Source of the DNA: JOPF133 sp052144935
Lineage (GTDB): Bacteria; Acidobacteriota; Terriglobia; Bryobacterales; Bryobacteraceae
DNA length: 40,208 bases
Assembly (NCBI GenBank): GCA_052144935.1
Contig: JBKQPR010000262.1
Location: 1-40,208 of the forward strand
Direction of reading: 5' to 3'
Part shown: piece by piece, positions 1 through 7,227 of the stretch
Layout of the letters: the number at the start of each line of letters is the position of its first letter
Position numbering within the stretch: the first letter of the stretch is position 1
Notes under the pieces: generated by a model
What the model saw: only the letters and a program-made list of their open reading frames with translations
What the model was told of the DNA's origin: nothing
Databases searched by the model: none
Made by a program: the position numbers and the translations under genes

Positions 1-180
1 GGGGGCGGTGCCCGCAGGGGTGCCCGCGGGGCTGGCCGCAGATGTGTCCACGGGGGCGGTGCCCGCAGGGGTGCCCGCGGGGCTGGCCGCAGATGTGTCC
101 ACGGGGGCGGTGCCCGCAGGGGTGCCCGCGGGGCTGGCCGCAGATGTGTCCACGGGGGCGGTGCCCGCGGGGGTGCCCGT
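1..180. repeat. 51-bp tandem repeat, three full copies plus a partial one
   Basis: Identical copies lie at 1-51, 52-102 and 103-153, and a diverging partial copy starts at 154. The unit is 17 codons long, so copy-number change would keep the frame of the minus-strand secreted protein. There are no spacers, so it is not a CRISPR. The array may continue to the left of the window. Confidence 0.95.
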
Positions 181-249
181 TGGGCCCTGCGCCGCTGCGC
201 CCCGCGCCAAGGCGCCGCCGGCCAATAGGAGTATCGGTAAAACTCTCAT
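1..249 (-). CDS. Secreted tandem-repeat protein, N-terminal part (runs off left edge)
   Basis: An open frame starts at the ATG complementary to 247-249 and stays open to base 1 (83 codons). It begins with a good signal peptide, MRVLPILLLAGGALARG, with probable cleavage after the following Ala-Ala-Ala-Gln. The mature part is a 17-residue repeat rich in Gly, Thr, Pro and Ala (GTPAGTAPVDTSA core), made by the 51-bp DNA repeat in frame. A Shine-Dalgarno-like AGGA lies 4 nt upstream of the ATG, and the gene is divergent from the S9 peptidase with 77 bp between. The function cannot be told because the rest lies outside the window; the low-complexity repeat may be a linker or surface stalk. The opposite strand is also open here but has neither signal peptide nor start context. 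Confidence 0.6.
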   Translation of the reverse strand, partial: MRVLPILLLAGGALARGAAAQGPTGTPAGTAPVDTSAASPAGTPAGTAPVDTSAASPAGTPAGTAPVDTSAASPAGTPAGTAP

Positions 250-326
250 CGCGTCCTCTACTGCCCAATACGCCGCCGAATGCCCTGGGAACGCAAAAAA
301 GCTCCTTTCACGGTATCATTTGCCTA

Positions 327-2867
327 ATGCGAAAACTCGCCGTCCCCTTCCTCCTGGCGCTATTCCTGCTTCAGGCGCAGACCGCCAACCGCTTTGCCCT
401 CACCATCGACAACATCATGCGCGGACCCGGCCTGGTGGGCTACGAACCTACCCAGGTACGCTGGTCCGGCGATAGCCAGCGCATCTACTTCCAGTGGAAG
501 CAGCCGGTGCAGAAGGAAGAGGATCCCGCCGATACCTACGAGGTGAACCGCGATGGCGCCGGCCTGCGCAAGCTCACCGACGAGGAGGCCAGGCTCGCGC
601 CCCCGTTTGCCGGAGACGCCACCCGCGATAACCGGCTGATTACGTATAGCCGCGAGGGCGACATCTTCGTCTACGACAACACCACCGGCCAGACCCGCCA
701 GATCACCAAAACTTCCGACAACGAGGCCAACCCGCGCTTCCTGCCCGATGGCAAGCGCATCTCCTTCACGCGCGCCGGCAACCTCTACGTCATGTCGCTC
801 GATACCGGGATGCTGGTTCAGATGACCGACATCCGCGCCGCGGCCGCCGCCCCCGCGGCAGGCGAGACCGCCGGGGGCCGTGGAGGCGGTGGCGGGCGCG
901 GCGGATTCGGCCGAGGAGGTGGTGGCCCGGTGCAGGCGGCGGCCGGCGAACCGCCGCGCGGCACCGACAGTCAGGAGTACCTCAAGAAGGAGCAGAAGGA
1001 CCTGCTGGAAACCGTCCGCGAGCGCGCCGCCCTGCATGACGAAGAGGAGGCCCGCCGCAAGAAGGAGAACCCGCGCAAGCCCTTCACTCCGCAGGCTCGC
1101 CAGAACGTCACCGGTCTGCTGCTTTCGCCCGACGAGAAGTACGTGGTGGCCAGCGTCGTCGAAGGCGGCAACGCCAAGAACACCGTGATTCCCAACTACG
1201 TCACCGAATCGGCCTACGTCGAAGACATCTCCGGCCGCACCAACGTGGGCGATACGCAGAGCAAATCGCGGCTGGCGCTGATCGACGTGGTGACTGGCGA
1301 GGTCAAATACGTGGACCACGGCCAGAAGGCCGCCGGGCCCACCGAAGGTGGGCGGCCCACGGCCGCCGCGGCCGCCGGCACCCCCACCTCCGGTGCACCC
1401 ACTTCCGGTGCGGCCGCCGGCACCCCCACCTCCGGTGCACCCACTTCCGGTGCGCCCACGACGGGTGTGCCCCTTGGCCGCAACGCCGGCCCGCCCGAGC
1501 GCGATGTGCAACTCTTTCCGCCGCTATGGTCCGAAGACGGCTCCAAGGCCGTGCTGATGGCGCGCGCCGCCGACAACAAGGACCGCTGGATTCTGGCCCT
1601 CGACCCCGCGACCGGCAAGACCCGCGTGCTGGCCGCCGACCATGACGCCGCCTGGGTGGATGGTCCCGGCGCCAACAACCTCGGCTGGCTGAAGAACGGA
1701 CGCGAAGTCTTCTTCCAGTCCGAGCGCACCGGCTATTCGCAACTCTACGCCGTGGCTTTCGAGGGCGGCGAACCGCGCGCGCTGACTTCCGGCAACTGGG
1801 AAGTGACCAACGTGCGCCAGTCGCCCGATAAGTCGCACTTCTACATCACCGGCAGCAAGGAGAACCCCTACGAGCAGCAGCTCTACGAAATGGGCGCCGA
1901 GGGCGGCCCGCTCACGCGCCTCACGGCCGCGCCCGGCAAGCACCTCGCGGTAGTCTCGCCCGGCGGCCGTTTCATCGCGGATGTCTTCTCCTACACCAAT
2001 CGGCCTCCCGAGCTTTACGTGCAGGAAAACCGTCCGCTGGCCGAAAGCAGGAAGCTCACCTCGTCGCCCGCGCCGGAATTCTGGCAGTACTCCTGGATTG
2101 ACGCGCCCATCGTCACCTTCACCGCCCGCGACGGCGTCAAAGTGCCGGCCCGCCTCTTCAAGCCTGCCAATTTCCGCCGCGGCGGCCCGGCTGTGATCTT
2201 CGTCCACGGGGCGGGCTATCTGCAGAACGTGGACCGCAAGTGGTCCACTTACTATCACGAGTATATGTTCGACCACATCCTGATGGAGCGCGGCTTCCTG
2301 GTGATCGACCCGGATTACCGCGGCTCGGCGGGCTACGGCCGCGATTGGCGCACCGCCATCTATGAGCATATGGGCGGCAAGGATCTCGACGATATCGTGG
2401 ACGCGGCCAAATACGTTGTCTCGGACTACGGCGTGGACTCCAGGAAGATCGGCCTCTTCGGAGGCAGCTATGGCGGCTTCATCACCCTGATGGCGATGTT
2501 CACGCAGCCCGATGTGTTCGCCGCCGGCGCCGCGCTGCGCCCGGTCTCCGATTGGGCCCTCTACAACCACGGCTACACGTCCGACATTCTGAACGTGCCG
2601 CAAAGCGATGCCGAGGCTTACCGCAAATCGTCGCCCATCTTTTTCGCGCAGGGGTTGAAGGGCGCCCTGCTCATCTGCCACGGCATGGTGGACACCAACG
2701 TAGAATTTGAGGACACCGTGCGGCTGGTGCAAAAGCTCATCGAGTTGCGCAAGGAGAACTGGCAGTTGGCGGTCTTTCCAGTGGAAAACCACGGATTCAT
2801 TCAGCCGAGCAGTTGGGCCGACGAATACAAGCGCATATTGAAATTGTTCGAGAGCAATCTGAGGTGA
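327..2867 (+). CDS. S9-family serine peptidase (prolyl oligopeptidase / dipeptidyl aminopeptidase type), secreted
   Basis: 846 aa from the ATG at 327; the frame is open further upstream, but only this start gives a signal peptide (MRKLAVPFLLALFLLQAQ). The N-terminal part is a WD40/TolB-like beta-propeller. The C-terminal alpha/beta-hydrolase domain carries GLFGGSYGGF with nucleophile Ser714, HGMVDTNV with Asp789 and ENHGF with His822, a full catalytic triad. The family removes dipeptides or cleaves short peptides; here it probably acts in the periplasm. Two low-complexity inserts interrupt the propeller: a Gly/Arg-rich one at about residues 171-212 and a Thr/Pro/Gly repeat at about 340-386. 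No clear Shine-Dalgarno precedes the ATG. The gene is divergent from the repeat protein at the left edge. Family assignment is firm; the substrate is unknown. Confidence 0.93.
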   Translation: MRKLAVPFLLALFLLQAQTANRFALTIDNIMRGPGLVGYEPTQVRWSGDSQRIYFQWKQPVQKEEDPADTYEVNRDGAGLRKLTDEEARLAPPFAGDATRDNRLITYSREGDIFVYDNTTGQTRQITKTSDNEANPRFLPDGKRISFTRAGNLYVMSLDTGMLVQMTDIRAAAAAPAAGETAGGRGGGGGRGGFGRGGGGPVQAAAGEPPRGTDSQEYLKKEQKDLLETVRERAALHDEEEARRKKENPRKPFTPQARQNVTGLLLSPDEKYVVASVVEGGNAKNTVIPNYVTESAYVEDISGRTNVGDTQSKSRLALIDVVTGEVKYVDHGQKAAGPTEGGRPTAAAAAGTPTSGAPTSGAAAGTPTSGAPTSGAPTTGVPLGRNAGPPERDVQLFPPLWSEDGSKAVLMARAADNKDRWILALDPATGKTRVLAADHDAAWVDGPGANNLGWLKNGREVFFQSERTGYSQLYAVAFEGGEPRALTSGNWEVTNVRQSPDKSHFYITGSKENPYEQQLYEMGAEGGPLTRLTAAPGKHLAVVSPGGRFIADVFSYTNRPPELYVQENRPLAESRKLTSSPAPEFWQYSWIDAPIVTFTARDGVKVPARLFKPANFRRGGPAVIFVHGAGYLQNVDRKWSTYYHEYMFDHILMERGFLVIDPDYRGSAGYGRDWRTAIYEHMGGKDLDDIVDAAKYVVSDYGVDSRKIGLFGGSYGGFITLMAMFTQPDVFAAGAALRPVSDWALYNHGYTSDILNVPQSDAEAYRKSSPIFFAQGLKGALLICHGMVDTNVEFEDTVRLVQKLIELRKENWQLAVFPVENHGFIQPSSWADEYKRILKLFESNLR
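1368..1451 (+). repeat. Perfect 42-bp in-frame tandem duplication inside the S9 peptidase
   Basis: Copies 1368-1409 and 1410-1451 are identical. Each encodes AAAGTPTSGAPTSG in the low-complexity linker of the peptidase. The identity at DNA level, including third positions, suggests a recent slippage or unequal exchange event. Confidence 0.93.
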
Positions 2868-2914
2868 CAGGGACCAGTTCCGCCGCCAGTGGACGGTGCT
2901 ATCCTCGATTCAGC

Positions 2915-3085
2915 ATGTCGCCCTACGACTCGAGCGGCGTCGACGTAACGCTGATCCGGTGTTTTCTGTCTTTGACACCAGCGGAGCGAATGGAACGGCT
3001 CCAGGACTTCATGGACTTCACGGAGCAGATCTGGAGGCTCAACGGCATTGAACCGCCCGTTGGAAATCCTGAAGACGCTGGCTGA
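2915..3085 (+). CDS. Small protein (56 aa) paired with a nucleotidyltransferase
   Basis: A short acidic, probably helical protein read from the ATG at 2915; an upstream in-frame ATG at 2813 lies inside the peptidase gene and is less likely. It contains VDVTLI, SLTPAERMERLQ and DFMDFTEQIW. The same spacing of motifs (VDVTL, then P-x-ER about 10 residues later, then F-x-x-F-x-E) recurs in the 57-aa protein at 26951-27124, which is likewise followed by an overlapping nucleotidyltransferase. The next gene starts inside it with a 38-bp overlap, so the two are probably translated together. Function unknown; by context it could be the antitoxin or cofactor of a MNT-fold nucleotidyltransferase. Confidence 0.65.
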   Translation: MSPYDSSGVDVTLIRCFLSLTPAERMERLQDFMDFTEQIWRLNGIEPPVGNPEDAG

Positions 3086-3530
3086 CCACGAGGTCGAGTT
3101 CATCGTGGTGGGAGGGGTCGCGGCCGTGGCCCTCGGCGCTCCGGTCAACAGCGCCTTGGATATCGACGTCGTTCACCTGATTACTCCGGCGAATGTGCAG
3201 CGGTTGCTGGCGGCACTAGCCGAGTTGGATGCCCACTATCGTGACCGCCCCGAACTTCGCCCCGGCGAATCGGACCTATCGAGCCCCGGCCACCAACTGC
3301 TCGCCACGCGCCTCTGGCCGCTGGACGTGCTGGGAGCCATTGGCAAGGGTCGTGTCTATGCCGATCTGCTGCCCCGCTCGGTCGAGGTCGAATTCTCCCC
3401 CAGCCTCCGGTGCCGGGTGCTCGACCTTGAAACGCAGATCGCCATCAAGGAGGAAATCGGTGCGGCGAAAGACCTCGCCATCCTTCCCATCCTCCGGCGG
3501 ACCCTGGAGGAGAGGCGGCGCCTGCGGTAG
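3048..3530 (+). CDS. MNT-fold nucleotidyltransferase (AbiEii/MenA-like)
   Basis: 160 aa from a TTG start at 3048, inside the preceding small gene. The N-terminal motif VEFIVVGGVAAVALG followed by ALDIDV gives the Gly-Gly (22-23) and Asp-x-Asp (38, 40) signature of the polymerase-beta-type minimal nucleotidyltransferase fold. The C-terminal RVLDLETQIAIKEE and KDLAILPILRRTLEE match the usual end of this family (an ID/LK helix followed by a KD helix). Such enzymes transfer a nucleotide to tRNA or protein and are common as toxins or as part of MNT-antitoxin pairs. Here the partner is the overlapping 56-aa protein rather than a HEPN protein. The gene looks intact. The exact substrate cannot be told. 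Confidence 0.78.
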   Translation: MNRPLEILKTLADHEVEFIVVGGVAAVALGAPVNSALDIDVVHLITPANVQRLLAALAELDAHYRDRPELRPGESDLSSPGHQLLATRLWPLDVLGAIGKGRVYADLLPRSVEVEFSPSLRCRVLDLETQIAIKEEIGAAKDLAILPILRRTLEERRRLR

Positions 3531-3587
3531 TTAGCTGCTTCTCCCGGAGATGTATGGGCAGCTCCTGCGGGCCGGTGCCGCGCCTCG

Positions 3588-3603
3588 TGTTTCACGTGAA
3601 ACA
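3588..3603. promoter_or_regulatory. Perfect parS-like palindrome TGTTTCACGTGAAACA
   Basis: The 16-mer equals the canonical bacterial chromosomal parS sequence bound by ParB. It is a perfect dyad. It lies 36 bp before the xre start and overlaps a possible -35 (TTCACG, 3591-3596), which stands 18 nt from a possible -10 (TATCCT, 3615-3620). It may therefore be a ParB site, the operator of the Xre antitoxin, or both. No second copy was noticed in the window. Confidence 0.75.
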
Positions 3604-3639
3604 ACAAAATGGCGTATCCTAAATAGCCAGGAGGCCAAA

Positions 3640-4074
3640 ATGGAAGCAGAAGCGATTGCCGAAGTCCTGGGTGGGCCGAAGGTGCTGGGCAAGGCGATAA
3701 AGAGCCCTGACGATCTGGCACAGCTTGTCCGTAAGGGACTGCCGGTGGGCGCCATTTCGGCGCTGGCGGAAAGCCTCCAGCTTGGCACCGGCGTTCTGGC
3801 GCGGAAACTCGGCATTCCGCAGCGAACGCTGACTCGCAGGCTGAGCCGCGGGGATCTCCTGACGTCCGCCGAATCGGATCGTACCGTCCGCATGGCACGG
3901 GTATGTGCCGAAGCCGTGGAAATGATCGGCGACCGGGAGAAAGCCATTGAATGGCTCAGCACTCCGAACCGGGCATTGGGCGGTGAAAGACCCCTGGATC
4001 AACTCGATACCGACATGGGCGCGCGCATAGTCGAGGATATCCTGGGCCGCATTGCCTATGGCGTCTACAGTTAA
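3640..4074 (+). CDS. Xre/MbcA/ParS-type antitoxin of a RES toxin
   Basis: 144 aa from the ATG at 3640, which has an excellent Shine-Dalgarno (AGGAGG, about 5 nt upstream); the longer frame from 3550 runs through the parS-like palindrome and is rejected. The N-terminal half carries a helix-turn-helix-like region (LGTGVLARKLGIPQRTLTRR). The C-terminal half is the toxin-binding domain (DREKAIEWLSTPNRALGG, then RIVEDILGRIAYGVYS), typical of antitoxins partnered with RES toxins. The stop overlaps the toxin start (TAATG), the usual arrangement. Antitoxins of this family repress their own promoter, so the palindrome just upstream is a likely operator. Assignment to the RES-Xre system is strong. Confidence 0.9.
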   Translation: MEAEAIAEVLGGPKVLGKAIKSPDDLAQLVRKGLPVGAISALAESLQLGTGVLARKLGIPQRTLTRRLSRGDLLTSAESDRTVRMARVCAEAVEMIGDREKAIEWLSTPNRALGGERPLDQLDTDMGARIVEDILGRIAYGVYS

Positions 4075-4532
4075 TGCGGTTCTGGAGAATATGCCGCCGC
4101 CGTTATGCCCGGGAGGCCGCCAGCGGCGAGGGCGCCCGTCTGTACGGCGGCCGGTGGAACAGCCGGGGAGTGCGCGTGATCTACGACTCAGCTTCGTTGG
4201 CGCTCGCAGCCGTTGAAACGTTCGTAAATCTGGAACCGAATCTAAGACCGGGGGACCTGGTGTCGATCGAAGGCGACATCCCCGATGCCGTTGAGACCAT
4301 TACGCTCGACGTGAAGGCTCTGCCGGCGCGCTGGTACGGAACCAGAGACGAGTCCTTACACCGGTTCGGCGACGAGTGGATTCGCGATGGACGGAGCGCG
4401 GTTCTGCTGGTTCCGTCGGCGGCGATCCGCGGGGAGTGGAATGTGCTGTTGAACCCCGCTCATGCCGGGTTCTCCAGGATCGCATTTGGGGACCCGGAGC
4501 CATTTGAGTTCGACGCGCGAATGTTCCGTTAA
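4074..4532 (+). CDS. RES-domain toxin (NAD+ phosphorylase family)
   Basis: 152 aa, starting 1 nt inside the antitoxin stop codon. It opens with RFWRICRRRYA, then GARLYGGRWNSRGVRVIY and ASLALAAVETFVN, the Arg- and Tyr-bearing segments typical of RES proteins, and ends with AGFSRIAFGDPEPFEFDARMF, a standard RES C-terminus. Characterised RES toxins such as MbcT deplete NAD+ by phosphorolysis and stop growth unless bound by the Xre partner. The length (about 150 aa) is normal and no key segment appears missing, so the pair is probably functional. Confidence 0.92.
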   Translation: MRFWRICRRRYAREAASGEGARLYGGRWNSRGVRVIYDSASLALAAVETFVNLEPNLRPGDLVSIEGDIPDAVETITLDVKALPARWYGTRDESLHRFGDEWIRDGRSAVLLVPSAAIRGEWNVLLNPAHAGFSRIAFGDPEPFEFDARMFR

Positions 4533-4553
4533 GCGGGGCCGAGGGGAAGCGGT

Positions 4554-4573
4554 GACAGGCGAAAGCGCCTGTC
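4554..4573. terminator. Hairpin after the RES gene (REP-like or terminator)
   Basis: GACAGGCG and CGCCTGTC form a perfect 8-bp stem with an AAAG loop, 21 bp after the RES stop. There is no T-run directly after it, so it may be a REP-type repeat rather than an intrinsic terminator. Confidence 0.5.
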
Positions 4574-4644
4574 CCACCAGCGGGGCCACGCGGCCGAAAC
4601 ACGTACGAATTGGCAACTCCGCCCCCTCCCATCACTTTTTTTGA

Positions 4645-4672
4645 TTCGACACCGGCCTCAGAACCTGATAAT
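4645..4672 (+). promoter_or_regulatory. Possible sigma-70 promoter for the aminotransferase-SulP pair
   Basis: TTCGAC (4645-4650) and GATAAT (4667-4672) are separated by 16 nt and lie 38 bp before the ATG at 4710. It is the best promoter-like pair in this intergenic region; not confirmed. Confidence 0.4.
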
Positions 4673-4709
4673 CTCATTGGACACAGGACCAATCCAGAGA
4701 GGGAGAGCT

Positions 4710-5858
4710 ATGCAAACCGTCCTAAACGAAGACCTCAAACGCGAATTTGTGAAACGCGGCTTTTCGCGCCGTAGCTTTGGCCGGATCGCTGCCATGGTGG
4801 GCGGCGGCGCTGCCGCAATGCCTTTTTTCAATGAACCGGCTCTGGCCCAGCTTTCCAGAGTGGAGGCCCCCCCCGACGCGGTCCTCATCAACGCCAACGA
4901 AAACCCGCTGGGACCTTGCCCGGAAGCCCGCGAAGCGTGCGCCAAAATGATTGCCTACGGCGGGCGCTACCGTTACAGCGAATCCGATAAGGTACAGAAA
5001 ATCCTGGCCGAGCAGGAAGGCCTGAAGACCGACTACGTGCGCATCTTCCCCGGCTCCAGCGGACCGCTCCACCAGGCCGTGCTGGCCTTCACCTCGCCCA
5101 CCAAAGCATTCGTCACCGGCAACCCCGGTTACGAAGCCGGCGAGCGCGCCGCCCGATTCGTCGGCGCCAAAGTCGTCTCGGTACCGCTGCTCAAGGAGAA
5201 GAGCTATGCGCACGACGTGAAGGCCATGGCCGCGGTGGCCGACGCGGGCCTGATCTACATCTGCAATCCCAACAACCCGACCGGCACCCTGACGCCCCCG
5301 GAAGAGATCGAGTGGCTGGTGGCCAACAAGCCCAGGGACGCCGTGGTGATGATCGACGAGGCCTACACGCACCTCTCCGACGCGCCCTTCAACAGCCACC
5401 TGGTGGCGGCCGGCAAGGACGTGGTGATCCTGCGCACCTTCTCGAAAATCTACGGCATGGCCGGGCTTCGCGCCGGCGCGGCCCTGGCCCGTCCCGACCT
5501 GCTGCAGAAGGTGAGCAACTATAGCTCCACCATGATGCCCATCACCGGCATGGCCGCCGCCAGCGCCAGTCTGATGGTGAAGGACCTCGTCCCGACGCGC
5601 CGCAAGTCCATCGCCGCCGTCCGCCTGGATACCTTCAATTTCCTGGAGCAGAAGCGCTTCTCCTTCGTTCCTTCGGTCTCCAACTGCTTCATGGTGGATG
5701 TGAAGCGGCCCGGCAGGGAGATCATCACGGCGCTGCAGAAGGAAAAAGTCTACATCGGCCGCGTATGGCCCAGTTGGCCCACCTACGTCCGCGTCACCGT
5801 CGGCCTACAAGACGAGATGGACAAGTTCAAAGCCGCATTCGCCAAGGTGATGGCTTGA
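4710..5858 (+). CDS. PLP-dependent aminotransferase (histidinol-phosphate/class I-II type) with Tat signal
   Basis: 382 aa from the ATG at 4710, preceded by GAGAGGGAG. The N-terminus has a twin-arginine signal (SRRSFGRIAAMVGGGAAAMP) ending near ALAQ, so the enzyme should be exported folded with its cofactor. The catalytic domain has the fold-type I motifs: NANENPLGPCPEA, YICNPNNPTGTL, MIDEAY, and RTFSKIYGMAGLR, whose Lys binds PLP. The closest known shape is HisC-like aminotransferase. Export is unusual for histidine biosynthesis, so a periplasmic amino-acid or amine substrate is likelier. The SulP gene starts inside its stop codon. Confident as an aminotransferase; substrate unknown. Confidence 0.88.
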   Translation: MQTVLNEDLKREFVKRGFSRRSFGRIAAMVGGGAAAMPFFNEPALAQLSRVEAPPDAVLINANENPLGPCPEAREACAKMIAYGGRYRYSESDKVQKILAEQEGLKTDYVRIFPGSSGPLHQAVLAFTSPTKAFVTGNPGYEAGERAARFVGAKVVSVPLLKEKSYAHDVKAMAAVADAGLIYICNPNNPTGTLTPPEEIEWLVANKPRDAVVMIDEAYTHLSDAPFNSHLVAAGKDVVILRTFSKIYGMAGLRAGAALARPDLLQKVSNYSSTMMPITGMAAASASLMVKDLVPTRRKSIAAVRLDTFNFLEQKRFSFVPSVSNCFMVDVKRPGREIITALQKEKVYIGRVWPSWPTYVRVTVGLQDEMDKFKAAFAKVMA

Positions 5859-7153
5859 ACCTTCGGGGCATTCTGCATCGCAGAGGCCCCCATGGCGGCC
5901 GTTACGGCTGGAAGCGGCTGGCAGGAGATTGTTCGGGCGGCGTGATCGCGGCTCTGATCGCGCTGCCCTACGGTCTGGCGATGGCTTCTCTGATGGGGCT
6001 GCCGCCGGTGTTGGGCGTGTTCACGTCCATCTTGACGGCGCCGCTGATCGCGCTGCTTGGCCGCAACCCCGTGCTGATCGGCGGCACCGCCAGCGCCACG
6101 GTCCCTTTCATTGCCTTGGCGGTACGCCAACGCGGACTGGGCGGCGCGGCCCTGCTTTGCCTGCTGGCCTCGCTGGCGATGGTGGCGTTCGCCGTTCTGC
6201 GGCTGGGGCGCTATATCACGCGCGTTCCCCACGCCGTGGTTTCGGGATTCTCCTGCGGCATCGGCGGCATGATGCTGGTGTCGCAACTGGACATTATCCT
6301 GGGGGTGTCCTCGCCGCTGACCCGCTCGGCCGGCTCGACCGTCAGCCAGCTCGTGGCGGTGGCCCATCACCTCGCCGATACCCGCATGGTGCCCCTGGTG
6401 CTGGGGATGATGGTGGTTCTGGCGGCCACCTTCTCCGCGCGTTTCTCCCACCGCCTGCCGGCGCCTCTGATCGGTGTCGCGCTGGCCATCGCGATGGCGC
6501 GCTTGTTCGGCTGGCGCGAAAGGGAAGTCGGATTTCTATCCTCCGGGCTGCCGCCGCTGGCGCCGTTCTCGCTCCGCGTGCCGCAAATTCTGGCCATGCT
6601 GCCATCGGCGATCGCGCTGGCCTTCGTTTCTTCGGTGAACATTTTGATCACCTCGCGCGTGGTGGAGCATTTCCGCGGCCGCCACAAGCGCATGAAGCCT
6701 GGCGACGCCGACCGCGAGCTGGGCGCGTACGGGCTGGCCAATCTGTGCGCTTCGGTTTTCGGCGCGCCGCTCAGCGTGGGGATTCCGGCGCGCAGCCTGG
6801 CGGTGGTGCGCTGCGGCGGCACCACTCCGCTGGCCAACCTGGTCCACGCCGTGTTTCTGCTGGTGATTCTGCGGCTCGGCTCCGGCTTCGTGGCCCGCAT
6901 CCCCATTCCCGCGCTGGCCGGCGTGACCGCCTGGATGGGCCTCTGCCTGTTGGATTGGAGCGCGTGGCGACGGCTGCCCAAAATGGCGCGCGTGGATGCG
7001 GCCGCCTTCCTGGTCACGGTCGTCAGCGTCCTCACCGTCAACGCCGTGCTGGCCGTGGCGATCGGCTGCTCGTTGTACGCCCTGCACGCGATGTGGGTGC
7101 GGTACGCGCGGCCCGCCATGGTCGAAGCTTTCGATCCACCATCGATACCATAG
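5855..7153 (+). CDS. SulP-family anion transporter, membrane domain only
   Basis: 432 aa from a TTG at 5855 that overlaps the aminotransferase stop (TTGA), with AAGGTG just upstream. The frame is open further upstream but that part lies inside the aminotransferase gene. About 11-12 hydrophobic segments are visible, starting with SGGVIAALIALPYGLAMASL and ending with ALHAMWVRY. Conserved SulP features include the early VIAALIALPYGLA helix, LLGRNPVLIGGTASATVPF and the FGAPLSVGIPAR loop. SulP proteins move sulfate, bicarbonate or other anions. The usual cytoplasmic STAS domain (about 100 aa after the last helix) is missing: the protein stops about 20 residues after the last helix. Translational coupling suggests it works with the exported aminotransferase. 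Confidence 0.88.
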   Translation: MNLRGILHRRGPHGGRYGWKRLAGDCSGGVIAALIALPYGLAMASLMGLPPVLGVFTSILTAPLIALLGRNPVLIGGTASATVPFIALAVRQRGLGGAALLCLLASLAMVAFAVLRLGRYITRVPHAVVSGFSCGIGGMMLVSQLDIILGVSSPLTRSAGSTVSQLVAVAHHLADTRMVPLVLGMMVVLAATFSARFSHRLPAPLIGVALAIAMARLFGWREREVGFLSSGLPPLAPFSLRVPQILAMLPSAIALAFVSSVNILITSRVVEHFRGRHKRMKPGDADRELGAYGLANLCASVFGAPLSVGIPARSLAVVRCGGTTPLANLVHAVFLLVILRLGSGFVARIPIPALAGVTAWMGLCLLDWSAWRRLPKMARVDAAAFLVTVVSVLTVNAVLAVAIGCSLYALHAMWVRYARPAMVEAFDPPSIP

Positions 7154-7227
7154 GGCGGACCGTTGTGCGGACGCCCGGCCGCCCCTCTCGGGCGCAGTGT
7201 TATAGACTGGGGGTGGACCGAGTTCCT

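Noticed and set aside
1..180. Tandem 51-bp repeats as a CRISPR array
   Set aside because: Units are contiguous without spacers, keep a reading frame, and no cas gene is present.
3550..3639. Longer N-terminus for the Xre antitoxin
   Set aside because: It would run through the parS-like palindrome and promoter; the ATG at 3640 has a strong Shine-Dalgarno and fits the family.
5929..7227. Plus-strand open frame overlapping the SulP gene
   Set aside because: Arg/Gly/Ala-rich shadow of SulP in another frame; only its last 78 codons, from 7228, are a real gene (DUF433).
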